Source of the DNA: Ignelater luminosus
Lineage: Eukaryota; Arthropoda; Insecta; Coleoptera; Elateridae
NCBI GenBank assembly: GCA_011009095.1
Contig: VTPC01091245.1
Span: 30,489-94,488, forward strand
Direction: 5' to 3'
Length of the DNA: 64,000 nucleotides
Made by a program: the position numbers and the translations under genes. The first letter of the stretch is position 1. Each line of letters begins with the position of its first letter. The notes beneath the pieces are model-generated. The model ran no database searches and had not been told where the DNA came from. It worked only from the letters and a program-made list of their open reading frames with translations. Shown in pieces: positions 22,490-34,082 of the stretch.

Positions 22490-24000
22490 ATGACTGTATC
22501 CGGAACTTACATGCAAACGTTTTTAAAACGTTTTGCACGCATTTTCAATCTAAATCTATATTACAATTTTAAGAAATGTTCTATTTATCTTCTGCTCCAT
22601 TCATATAGATTCAAATATGAAAATGTTTGTGAATACCTCTCTGATGTATTCACTGTAAAATCTAAGTGCTCTTATGTACCGTGCCGTGAACAATTTTAAC
22701 TTAAGTGCAATATAAACAAGTGACTAAATATTTTTTTTATTTTTTTGCTTTTGATTTCTGTTTTTAATTTGTAAATCTAACTTTTGGTGTTTTATGATAT
22801 AAGACAATAATAGGGTATAGCAAAATATAGCATTGGCGTTTAAGAAAACAAGCAAACAGTACTTTTTATTGAACAGTATACATAGTTAAAAAAAATTCAT
22901 TTAAAAATATAAACTGAATGTTCAATAATTTCACTTAAATGAACGTTAGTACTTTGTATTACTCCCTCCAGCTCAGACAATGGCCTGCATGTGGCGATGC
23001 ATACCATGAACACTCGAATATCAGTTAGTGAATATTTCGCTATTTTTTCTGGACTACCGCACATAGCTGATTATCAGTCTGTACGAAACATGTTCTGTAG
23101 GATTTACATTCGAAGAATATGTTGCCCAATTTAGTTTTTCTATGCCAACTTCCTCCAGGTATTCTGTGATGCGCATTGCTACATGCAGTAGTGCGTTGTC
23201 TTGCATTAGAACAAAGCTTTTGTTAATAAATTGAGCAATTCTGCACGAGCTTTCATTGATACTCTTGCTTATTCCATAAATAAACCTGCTCCATGGCTAA
23301 GTCAAGAAAATGACAGAACATAGATTTATCAGTGAGAAGTACATTGTAGTTGTTGTACACTTACATCTGCACCACCTCGCAAAGCTGTTTCCTTGCCTTT
23401 ACTGAAGTTAGATGATGATAGCATAGAGTATTAAGCACCAGAAATTGGTCATTTTTGACAGTAGCGTTTTTATTTCCTACCATATCCCAGCCTCAGTGTA
23501 TTTCTACCGGCCGGCCCCTGTAAGACGTTTAAATTAAACAGTGCTGTTACAGTTCTGTGTAAGACTTCGAACAAACACACTGTAGATTCTGAAAGCAATC
23601 TTGTATACCGTGCCGTGAACGATTTTAGTTCATTAAATATCTTTAAACAGAACAATCTGCAATTTTCAAAGCTTTAATTTTTAGATTAATCAGCTTCGGG
23701 ACATTTCCGTGTGAAATTTTGAACGCATGCACTGTAAATTCCGAGTGCGACCTTGTGTACCGTGCCGTGAACAATTGTAGTTCATTAAATACATCTAGAC
23801 CAAATACTTGGGAGTTTTTAGAACTTTGTTGCTTTTTACATTAAATTAACCAGCGTTGTTACAGTTCTGTGTAAGACTTCAAATGTACGTACTGTAAATT
23901 TTGAGTATACCTTGTATATGGTACCGTAAAAAATTGCGTCTAGACGGAACACTAGAATTTTTAGATTTTTAGCGCTTTTTAAATTACAATTCCAACTTTC
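22490..24000. repeat. Degenerate ~155-bp tandem repeat array, interrupted by a Tc1-like relic
   Basis: The phrase TACCGTGCCGTGAACAAT occurs at 22677, 23606 and 23758 with one or no mismatch and in a more diverged form at about 23918. The spacing between the last three is about 152 and 160 bases. A second phrase (TGTTACAGTTCTGTGTAAG) occurs near 23544 and 23856, two units apart. The larger distance between the first and second copies is filled by a Tc1-like relic, so the array was probably continuous before that insertion. No open frame spans the units. Confidence 0.6.
22945..23500 (-). pseudogene. Decayed, internally deleted Tc1-like (DD34E) transposase
   Basis: On the minus strand the relic reads FVLMQDNALLHVAM and EYLEEVGIEKLNW, then SSNVNPTEHV, which matches the Tc1 block QDNAxxHVA...PDLNPIEHVW; 34 residues separate aspartate and glutamate. 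The end MQAIV.AGGSNTKY (near 22950) corresponds to the usual C-terminus with GGHTxY. Upstream on the same strand (about 23300-23500), pieces like NTLRLGYGR and SMKARAELL correspond to the region before and after the first aspartate, but the part between ARAELL and FVLMQDN is much shorter than in the family, showing an internal deletion. Several stops and frame changes confirm a dead copy. It sits inside the tandem array described above. Confidence 0.65.
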
Positions 24001-27000
24001 TGGAATGCTCGGTCAATCATAGGAAAGAGTAAGTTGTGCTTCTGACGTTTGAGTGTTTTATTAAGAAGGTAGTAGCCAAGCAGGAGAGTTGCTTCATTTT
24101 AGATTTTACGTTTAATTTTAGATTTCCTTTCTTGCCTTAGTTAACTTGGATTTGTTTCTGGATTATATTTTAATCCTAGATACCTTCCTGTACAACTGTT
24201 AATTTACATTATTTACATACACGTAATTATTTTTATAGTTTCTAACATCTTTATCATTGACGTTTTAATTCCTAATTACAATAGATTAAGATAGACTAAT
24301 CATATCTTCAAATTTACTTTTTTAATTTAGTTTAATTTAGCTCATACTGATCGATTCCTTTATTTATAATGCTTGAAGCTTAACTTCCAAACTATCCAGT
24401 CTAAAACAAGAACCGCAAACAGTAAATAATTTAACGTCACCTGCCTAAAGACCGCCCTCGCACGCAATTAAATTTGTTTTCTCAACATTCTACCGAACCG
24501 ACTATTTGACAAACAACAAAATTCCGATTTTGACTGTATACCTTTTAGATGATACAATCTGTCGCTACAACTGTGAGATTTTAATGAGTTCAGGACAAGT
24601 TCGATCTCTTATTCAAATTACGTTTCCATTTGATACTTCTTACTAATCTACCGACCTGGTAAAATATAAATTCAAAATGTAACGTTACTAATTTGGTAGG
24701 CTAAATTACGAATTTTCTAACATAAATTCATACGTTCAAGTTAATTGTTGTAGATTGTTGCAATTACCACTGATAAATGGATGAAGGGCAGGAACATCTG
24801 AGATATATTGTTGATAGCGCGGTTTATACCTATTATCTACCGTACAGGTTGTAATAAAGTTTGAATATCACCACTACGTAGTACATGTACCTGGTTTTAT
24901 TTTATTTTTTACTCTCGACAAGTCGTATAGGCTTTAAAGTTGTACAGTTCATTTGTTTTATTATTATTATCGTAATAATGCTATATACCAGCGGGTATAA
25001 AATAGTTTCGAAGACAAATAAAGATAAGATTATTTTTAGATTTCTAATGAAACATTGAAATAAGCAACTTTGACCTAATTAATAAAATTCCAGTGCTGAA
25101 CCTCGATTTTGAATAACCCTGTATAGTGTTCGAGTTAAGAAAAGTTGATTTGTCACACTTTTATGAAACACACATGATATTTTTGAATATGTAGAGGATA
25201 CGTCTTGATATTTTTATTTTTAGTCCCCAGATCATTAAAACACCCTGCATATGAATTTATAATGTAGTAAAAGATGCAATGTACATACAATCTAGATACA
25301 GCAACTGCACTTATAAAAGGAGAAGGCTACGGCGTCGACATGGGCATTCTAATGACATAATTCAGTTTTGTAAACTTCATTTAACTTGGGTTTGTAGCTT
25401 TGAATGTTTAACCTGAACTTCAAAGCATAAGAATTAGGTTTTACCTCAAAAGTTTGATAACAGAATGATAACAATTGAGATGGTGTAGTAAATCGAGATC
25501 TCATCATTTTGGTGGTAAACTGCTTTGAGGTATATAGTAATTTAAAGAAATACGTAACTTTCTCTCCAACTACAAAATGGCGGCTGTCCTTTTAAAGCTG
25601 TGATCATTCACATCCGCAAAGTAGCTTAGAGGCGAATTTATACCCGGATTAAGTTGACGTTACAATAAAACGCACTAATTTTAAGAAAAGGATACAGACA
25701 TGAAAATACTAACTGCTAGAAAGTAAACTTATGTTTCTACTAACCAAAAGTGTATTAAAAGCCTTACCATCCACCATAACTAAGAATTTGGAATCACTTC
25801 AAGATAAATGACACTTTCAAAACTTTACCGTGCGCAATTTTCTTTGTGTGTAGCTAATACCACAAGTTCACAAAAGACTGATACTTTTAAAGAGCTTTTT
25901 GGAAGAAGTTTATTTTCCTAGGTAGGTATGTATACATTATAGGTATGAAATCACTATCTTAAGTCTAGAAGTTTATTCTAAAATAACTTTCTTTCATTTG
26001 ACTAACTGAAGAAAAATCTTATTTTCATAATTACTGTAACAAGATTCGTTTCTAAAATTTAAATTGTTCGGTTCAGTTTTAATTTTTAAAACGATCGCAA
26101 TATCAGGCAAAAATTAATAATCTTAATCTTAAGATTTAATACTGTACTAAAATTAAAGAAATTCTTTTAGAAAAACTCGATTTTCCACTAAAATACACAG
26201 TGACATAGAATTTCATTTAAAGGAGCATCACGTCGAAAATTGTAGGGGTAGAAAATGACACAGATGCGTTGTGTCGCTTTTAAAGATCGATTATGCTTTT
26301 AAAGTTGCGGCAATATTACACGCATTTTGACGTATGGTTGGTTGTGATGTGTCCAATTTTCGTTCTTCAACATCTGTGTCTTTTGTAATATCACGTAGAA
26401 GATTCGAGTTTCGCAATATTACATATAAATCTAAAAGCATAAAGGTAAAGGTTTTTTTTCATGTATCTTTATTTAATCTATCCAACAAAGTAAATTTAAA
26501 TAAGAATTTGAATTATGAGCGAAAAAGAAATATTAAAAGCTGAAATTGCTTATCTCTCGACGCCAGTAGAGGATTTATTACAGGGTCATGAGATTTATTT
26601 TAAAGGCATCAAAAATTTCTAACAATACGTTTCAAGCCTTATATCAGATGTGGCACTTTTGAACATACCCACGCTAATTAATATTGCAGATTTTAATGCT
26701 CTTTTAATGGAAATTTTATGTAATTGATTTTAAATGCTTAATAAATTTAGGACCTACTTCGTTAAAATTGAAATTTCCATATTGATTGGTACAAATTTCA
26801 GTTTGTGGTTATTCCCTTTGCACATATTGCCACAGTAATTTCAGTATTACGTGCTTTAGGTATACTGCCAAGAGGTTAACAACTTGTAGTTGAGATAAAT
26901 AACACAAATATACATACATGCAAACAGGGAGGTCAAATAACAAAAAACGTTTTCTATTGCTTTCTTATCTGCTTAACCCCTCACCTTACGATTTTCTCAA

Positions 27001-27014
27001 TTTTCCTGAAAATA
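24001..27014. other. AT-rich non-coding stretch
   Basis: No gene was recognised. A transposon-end-like motif TTGAATAACCCTG/TA lies near 25110 and a weaker one (ACACCCTG) near 25240. Confidence 0.4.
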
Positions 27015-29535
27015 TTTTTTTTTTTTTTTATTGTCTTAGTATTACAATTTGGTCAATTATGACCAATGAGCAATTTTATTCTAACCTAGCTTACTATTTG
27101 AAAAAACTTAAATTAAGGTATACTCATCAGTGTCCTTAATGTTCAGCTGTCTTTTAACTAAGTACACTACACCTGACGTGTACACTACCGCACCATTCTC
27201 TGCTTTTCACTGACTCTAACACTAATTCAAATTAGCTCAAAAGGTTTAAGTCTTTTGAGCCTTCTCACTAGTTGCGTGTTGTCAAGGAGCTGGATGGCTT
27301 CAACATTCACGTGCTGATGAAGTCTTTCTTCATGTTGTCTGGCAAATCTTGTGATAATTTCATTCACAGTCTTCATTTCTAGGTCTCGATGGAGGTCGCT
27401 GTTTCTAGAGTACCAAGGTGCATTTACCATACTTCTCAATACTTTATTTTGGACTCGTTGTATAATTGTTTTATTGCTTTGTTTGGTACAGTCCCAGAGC
27501 TGAATTCCGTAAGTCCAAACTGGTCTAAGTATTTGTTTGTATAACAAAATTTTATTATGCAGAGACAGAGTGAAATTTCTACCAATCAGCCAGTACATTT
27601 TTTTGTATTTTAGGTTTAGCTCTTCTTTTTTCTTTTTGACATGAGGCTTTCATCGCAGTTTTGCGTCTAGGGTCATGCCCAGATACTTAGCTTGGTTTGA
27701 GTAGGGTATTTGTTGACCATTAATGTTTACTGGTATTGGTTCTATTTTTTTGTTTGTAAAATCTACATGTACTGACTTACTTTCATTCAGCTTGATTTTC
27801 CATGTTTTTGTCCATTTTTGTATTTCTTGAATAGCGGTTTGTAGTTTTTCAGTTGATTCTTCATTATTATTTCCAATTGCCATTATAGCAGTGTCATCCG
27901 CAAATGTGGCTATTGTGTTATTTTCTGGTTGTGGAATGTCACAAGTATATAGCAGGTATAGAACCGGACCTAGGACACTTCTTTGTGGCACTCCCGCTTG
28001 AATTTCTTTCAGTTCAGAATAGGCATCTTCCTGCTTTATTCTGAAGAATCTATCGGATATATATGAATGTAATATTTCTACGTACTGTTCTGGGAAATAT
28101 GAGTTTAACTTGTGTATTAGCCCTTTGTGCCAAACTTTGTCAAATGCCTGGGCCACATCCAAAAAGACTGTAGAACAAACTTTTTTTTTTCTTCGAGGCT
28201 CTTCTCAATAATACTTGTTATTCTGTGGATTTGGTCAATCGTGGAATGCTTGTTTCTGAATCCAAATTGATGTGTTGGTATTAATTTTTGTCTCTCAATA
28301 ACAGGTTTCAACCTTTTGAGTAGTAATTTTTCAAATAATTTTGAAATTACTGGTAATAAGGAAATAGGCCTGTATGATGTCACTTCGTGTGGTTGCTTGC
28401 CAGGTTTTGGTATCATAATCACTTTCGCGATTTTCCACAAACTTGGCACATATCGCAGTCTGAAGGATGCATTTATTAAGTTTGTTAATTTTACTATGGC
28501 TTTCTTAGGCAGATTTCTGAGTATTTCCCCAGTTATTAAATCGAACCCTGGAGATTTTTTTGGATTGATATTATTTTTAATTTCATTGATTATTTCTTTT
28601 GGAGAGGTGAGTCGTATACTTTCTTTCTCTTGTATTGAATTTTCTGTTGTTAATTCTTCTGCTAATTCTTCGCTGTCTTGAAAGATTTTTTCTAGATGAT
28701 TTCCAAACAATTCTGCTTTTTGTTGATTACTCCCTGCCCACTTTCCATTTCCCATTCTTAGTGGCGGGATTTGCAGGATCGGTCTTTTTAATCTCTTTGT
28801 TGCTTTCCAAAGAGAATAGTCTGTACAACCATCGTTGGTAAGTTCTTTCAGATATGTGTTAATAGTGTCATTTTTTAGCAGTTTTATTTCTCTTTTCAAT
28901 TGTTGACTAAGATTATTTAACTTTGTTTTATCTTGGGGTGATCTTGTTTGTTGCCACCTTCGTCTTTGTTTTCTTTTTTCGGTTATTATTTGTCTAATTT
29001 CTTTTGGGTAGTTATTTCCTGCAGTTCTTTTTCTAAGTGTAGGAGTATTTTCCCAAGCTGCCTGCTGTATATTTCTTACAAACAACTCCACGTCTTCATC
29101 AAGTTGTTGCTCATTTTTTAATGGTACAGAAAGATTAATATTTTCTTCAACACTCATCTTAAAGCTTTTCCAGTCAGTGTGCTTGTTTACTAACATCGGG
29201 CAAGCTTCTTTCTCTATTACAGTTTGACTTAATGTTAAGATAATTGGTGAATCGTCTGAATTCATATCCCAACCTTCTTTTATTTGTATGTAATTTGCAG
29301 GAATGTTCTTTACAATATAGAAATCTATCAAATCTGGTATTTTACTGTAGTCCGTCGGCCAGTATGTTGGCTTTCCAGGAGACATCACTTCGCATTTATA
29401 CTCCTTTATAGCTTCATAAAGTTCTTTGCCTTTGGTCGTAGTCAATCTTGATTCCCAAGATATATGTTTAGCATTGAAATCCCCTCCAATAATAAATCTA
29501 TTACCTTTGCAATAAAATGCCAAAACTACTCATTC
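27015..29535 (-). mobile_element. 5'-truncated jockey-clade LINE
   Basis: A minus-strand non-LTR retrotransposon copy of about 2.5 kb. Its 3' end is a poly-A tail, seen as 15 T residues at 27015-27029, with a 3' untranslated region of about 200 bases. Coding sequence runs up to about 29535 and begins in the middle of the endonuclease, so ORF1 and the start of ORF2 are absent, as usual for incomplete reverse transcription. Few frame breaks suggest a fairly young insertion. A second, older copy of a related element lies at 55560-57220. Confidence 0.85.
27227..29523 (-). pseudogene. Jockey-like ORF2: endonuclease (partial) and reverse transcriptase, two frameshifts
   Basis: ORF2 nicks target DNA and reverse-transcribes the element RNA. 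The first frame (29523-28117) starts inside the endonuclease (FIIGGDFNAKH) and includes NSDDSPIILTL, where the family has SDHxP, so the catalytic histidine is replaced. Reverse transcriptase follows with SPGFDLITGEIL, MIPKPGK, SYRPISLLPVISKLFEKLLL and FRNKHSTIDQI. A frameshift in a homopolymer near 28175 moves reading to 28162-27650, with DVAQAFDKVWHKGL, GVPQRSVLGP (family GVPQGSVLGP), the catalytic FADD and YLGMTLD. A second shift near 27630 leads to 27598-27227, the C-terminal domain with YKQILRPVWTYGIQLW and NAPWYSRNSDLHRDL. No in-frame stop was found within the three segments. Two frameshifts, the lost endonuclease histidine and the missing 5' part make it inactive. Confidence 0.88.
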
Positions 29536-30718
29536 TTCCATTGTAATTTAAATCTTGTGATTTATGGGCTTTAACGAATTCAGCAAAATCGCGTACTTTA
29601 CGAATTCTTGTCAAATGTAGACAAAACATCAAAATTATTAATAAATAACGTATTTTGTTAACTTGCAAGAAACATCAGAATGTGAAGAAGTTTTTATTGT
29701 GTCACTTGGATGTAAGTCGGTAACCCAAATGAAGGTAGCATATAAGAAACCGTAGTTGTTTTGCTTAAAACCTCGGATCTAAAATCTTCTAGTTTTTGTT
29801 GCTCAAAGAAGTGCACCAATTTTATTGGATAAAATGGAATCTTAATTCGGCGCAATGCCTGATGTTCATCAATATTCATGTATTTATGAAACTGCAAGGT
29901 TTCTGCAGTTATTCCAATTCATTTTTACCACGTAATATCAAAAATAGTGGGGTTGATTTGAAACTGTAAGCAGACTTAGACCAGTTTTTTACCTTTCAAT
30001 AGATTTATTTGATAGATAAATACCATGGCAATCTTTGTATAATTGTATCTATAGTTACCATGTTGCAGATAAACTTAGTAGGAGTTACAGTGTCAGATTA
30101 GCTATACAAAGAGAGATATAAACTAGTTATTACTGCATTTGCATGCCTTAAAGCTCATATTAAGCAAAATGTTCATTAATTGACCTTACGGGATCCACAG
30201 GATATATTCAGTTTTCGGGTCGATCAAGTTTTTCGAGTTTTATCAGGAGTACTAAGCAAGCTGTCTTTTGACACAGCTCTCATTTTATTACAAGTTTGTG
30301 GAGTTGACTCATTCGTGAACAAATATTATCCCATTTCTACGATCTTTTTTCGACTAAGTCGACATTATTTAAATTTCCATGCTAGTTTATCAAAGACTAA
30401 AGCTGCAGACTTACTAGGGGCCTTCTTGCTTTCAGATAGTAGATTTTCTAAGTGCGCACTACCAGAATCGTGCTAGTCCTGAAAATACCAGAGCCAAACT
30501 AGTCTGGGCATCAAGTAACACCAAAATCCAAAATTATATTTCAAAAATATAAAAGCTTTAAATTAAATACCTTTTGGCCTTTGGTCTTAACATAGTTGTT
30601 TCAATTATTAATTATTTTTAGATCGGCTAACCTTCACCATCTCAAAATAATATAAAAACGTCAGGTCCTAAAACTGGGTCAACTGTAGTCTACCGTAAAT
30701 TTTTTTATGATATTTTTA
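29536..30718. other. Unassigned stretch
   Basis: Small open frames occur (for example 30180-30476 +), but none has recognisable motifs. Confidence 0.35.
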
Positions 30719-30720
30719 CT

Positions 30721-31690
30721 TACTTAGTTTACTATTATCAACTCAGGAAATATGGGGAAAAGATTTATTTTGAAAAATACAAACTAAGAAGTTACTTTAC
30801 AAAAATATATTTAACTTTAAAAAAAGAAATGAAGGCCTATTCAACCAAATGTCATCATACAATCTCCAAATCTGCAATGGAAACAAAATACAATTTAGAT
30901 TTACGAATTTGATGGTTTTTTTCCCTTATTCCACCATCTTCATTCTTTTGACAATATTTTGGGCATATAAATTTCATGAATTTCTCATCTATTTGAATAT
31001 TTGTTGCATTTTCCATAAAAGTCAAAACGAGGTTGCCTATTTTTTTGCCTTAATTCGTATCTTCTTTCTTGGCAACTTCCAACACTGGACATTGGCTAAT
31101 TGTTCATCAGCCGTTCTTCGAAATGATGGGTAATATGATTCTTTACATTTATTGGCTAATACATCTGTAACTTTAATTACTTAGTTTACTATTATCAACT
31201 CAGGAAATATTGGGAAAAGATTTATTTTGAAAAATACAAACTTAGAAGTTACTTTACAAAAATATATTTAACTATAAAAACAGAAATGAAGGCCTATTCA
31301 ACCAAATGTCATCATACAATCTCCAAATCTGCAATGGAAACAAAATACAATTTAGATTTACGAATTTGATGGTTTTTTNNNNNNNNNNNNNNNNNNNNNN
31401 NNNNNNNNNNNNNNNNNNNNNNNNNNNNNNNNNNNNNNNNNNNNNNNNNNNNNNNNNNNNNNNNNNNNNNNNNNNNNNNNNNNNNNNNNNNNNNNNNNNN
31501 NNNNNNNNNNNNNNNNNNNNNNNNNNNNNNNNNNNNNNNNNNNNNNNNNNNNNNNNNNNNNNNNTGTTCATCAGCCGTTCTTCGAAATGATGGGTAATAT
31601 GATTCTTTACATTTATTGGCTAATACATCTGTAACTTGTCTTATTGTTTCTTCTCCGACCGCTTGCATAGGCCGCCAAAACGAAGGCATT
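30721..31690. repeat. Direct duplication of ~457 bp containing a scaffold gap
   Basis: Sequence 30721-31177 recurs at 31178-31690. Before the gap the two copies are offset by 457 bases with only a few differences; after the gap the offset is 464. The second copy contains 186 undetermined bases (31379-31564) where the first copy has 179. A minus-strand open frame in the region reads FWRPMQAVGEETIRQV and then NKCKESYYPSFRRTADEQLA, which looks like coding sequence but was not recognised. Confidence 0.75.
31379..31564. other. Assembly gap (186 N)
   Basis: A run of undetermined bases inside the second copy of the duplication. The equivalent interval of the first copy is 30922-31100, so the missing sequence is probably close to that. 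Confidence 0.98.
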
Positions 31691-32038
31691 ACTATAGTAT
31701 AGAAATCTATTTCTACCCATAATTGCAGTCTATATTCAAAGACTGGATTGTGAGAATTTCCTCAAGCATCTCTGAAATTTCTAAAAAAGCACACGTTTCT
31801 CTTATCTTAATATTAACCACGGCGTCTTCGGATTCGTTTTCCAGTATTCATTTTTATATGAATTTATAAAGTCACTAGCTTTCTGGTTTCTATACTTTAC
31901 CAAGAAATCCATCGTTTCATCTGAAGTAAATAACTTGAAGTAATCAATAATTGAAATTACGCTATTACTTTTATCAACTAGATCATTTTCGACGAACAAA
32001 TTCAGACACTTTTTTAACAAGAAGAAGACTAAATACAA
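31600..32038 (-). pseudogene. Unrecognised coding remnant, possibly of a transposon
   Basis: Two minus-strand open frames lie in sequence: 32038-31802 reads CLNLFVENDLVDKSNSVISI and then DYFKLFTSDETMDFLVKY, and 31689 onward reads FWRPMQAVGEETIRQVTDV. Composition and amino-acid use look protein-like. The first part faintly recalls the N-terminal region of piggyBac transposases (a DYF.LF..E...IV pattern), but the match is too weak to name it. Nothing was found that would mark it as a host gene. Confidence 0.25.
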
Positions 32039-33617
32039 ACATCTTTTTTTAACTTTTTTTAGGAAGAGTTAGGTACTTCCAATTATTACATCACCATTCC
32101 GTTATGATTGATGGAGTCACATGGACCAGAAACTTTGCTTTCTATAACCCCCAAAAGAAGCATTTCTTCTTGCTCTAATTCAGACTACCCAGCTTTAAAA
32201 TGGCAAGGGTTAAAAGTGTTTTGTGTCTTGTAATATTGATTATAGTTGTTGCACACTATTTAGGCAAGACAATTGAGATTTAGTATCTAAAGTTTTCTCA
32301 AAGAAATGTTTTATTACTTCTTTTGTAGAATATAATTGTTGAGAAACACTTATTCAAACTTATACTTAAAAGTGTGTTGATAACTTTTGAGCTTCTGTAA
32401 ACAACTCTAAATAGAATTGAGACTAGTGCGCTAAGGAGAACCTCTACATAAATCTCAAGTAAAAACTTTAGTGATTCCCTTCGCTAGAGAAAGAAGAAAA
32501 CTGGATAGTCTAGAACAGACCATTTTGGCAGTTAGATATCTAGACATGACACTTATTATTAGATCTACACACGGTACCCTAGCTGTGGAATGACTCAGCG
32601 TTGTTCGTAGATTGATTATGTGAATAAATCAAAAGTTAACCAAACTGTAACTGTTGAAACTTTAAAAACCAGCTTGACTCTATATAATGGGTGCCATGAG
32701 AGGTACGCCGACTGTAGCAATGGCAACCCTACTAAGCCTTCTCTAATATTACCCAAACTGTGTTGTTGTCCAACTATCTGGCTAGTACTATGCTAACTAT
32801 CTTATGGTGATAGTGGCATTCAGGAAACTGTTAAACTAGGCCTGCCTTTAAACGTATCAAAATAACACTCACTACTACAGATAAAGCAGTGACATCCCAG
32901 ACCTTCAGAACAAGATTTCGGTAGATTTTATAGCATTCTGAATAACTGGAACAAAAAGCCACAATATCTGGTATGGTATCAAAGATTCAAATTGAAACCG
33001 TATTTTAGGGCTAAGATATGGCACACGAGTGCTAAAATCGTATGCAAAAGCATTGACTACTGACGCCTTAACTTTAAACAGATAATTAAATTATGTTAGT
33101 GTAATGATTAGTTACTGTATGCTGAGGAAACACAGACATACAATATTGCCTTAGATAAGACTTCACATGCTCACTTTGCAATAAGGAGGAGCAAACAGCT
33201 TCTAGCTAACTAACTCAATGGAGATTCCGCTTTTTGGTAGAAATGAATTCCAAGAAGGTTTAATCTCCACGATAACTTAATAAAGTTATCTAACCTGTCC
33301 GCCTAAAAGTAGACAAACTGAGTAGCACAATAAACAAATATGCTGTTGCCCTAGGGCATGTAGACCTCATCAACTAATGGGAAAAAATAGTTGTTGTGTT
33401 ATAAGTTTTCAGAATTCCCAAATTTTATAGAAAAATATATTGCCCACAGAGCAGTTGTATGCTAAACATCACAATGTCAATCCTGCTATCTCGATATTAA
33501 GTTTTTTTGACTACATTTACGTAAAGCGTTATCTCACTTTCTTAGCAAGATCTGCAATTCCTACGCTCTATCAAAATATAAAAACATTACAATGTTAGAT
33601 ACCTATTTGTTTGCTTA
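32039..33617. other. Unassigned stretch
   Basis: No coding frame, repeat or RNA gene was recognised. Confidence 0.35.
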
Positions 33618-33619
33618 TA

Positions 33620-34080
33620 CAGTGTGTCCTTTGAGTAATTACACTATAGGTATATTGGTCAAGAATTTTTGAATCTCGTTTTGATGTTTTGGGATACCAT
33701 CCTGCTTGGTCTGAGAAGAATTTCAAGCACATTTTCAGTTTTTAAAATTCAAGACGGTCTTGACAATTGAGAACAAGCCATTTTATGTTAAAGCAAAGTG
33801 CCATTTCGGTCAATAATACAGCGAAATATTATTAAGGAAAGTTGTTCAGAATATGAAATTATGACCATAAGCAAAATTTCACAAATACCAAATCACTTTA
33901 ACTAAATCAGTATTTGATTTGTATTCTTGCGTTGTAACTACAAAAAAAATTCAAATTGAGTAATTGTTATGTATTTTCCTTTTTTTTAAATACAATATTT
34001 GATTAGAAGCTTACATTAATTTTTTTAACAACTTATACAGAATACTTTTTTTCTGGGGAAGTCACTTCGAAGACGCACTG
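33620..34080. mobile_element. Possible MITE of Tc1/mariner type
   Basis: The left end TA/CAGTGTGTCCTTTGAGT (33618 on) and right end ACTTCGAAGACGCACTG/TA (to 34082) are imperfect inverted repeats (about 14 of the first 20 positions) with TA on both outer sides. The 461-bp interior has no open frame. The size and ends suit a non-autonomous element, but the terminal match is modest. Confidence 0.35.
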
Positions 34081-34082
34081 TA

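Noticed and set aside
28316-28841. Plus-strand open frames inside the LINE
   Set aside because: Antisense shadows of the LINE ORF2.
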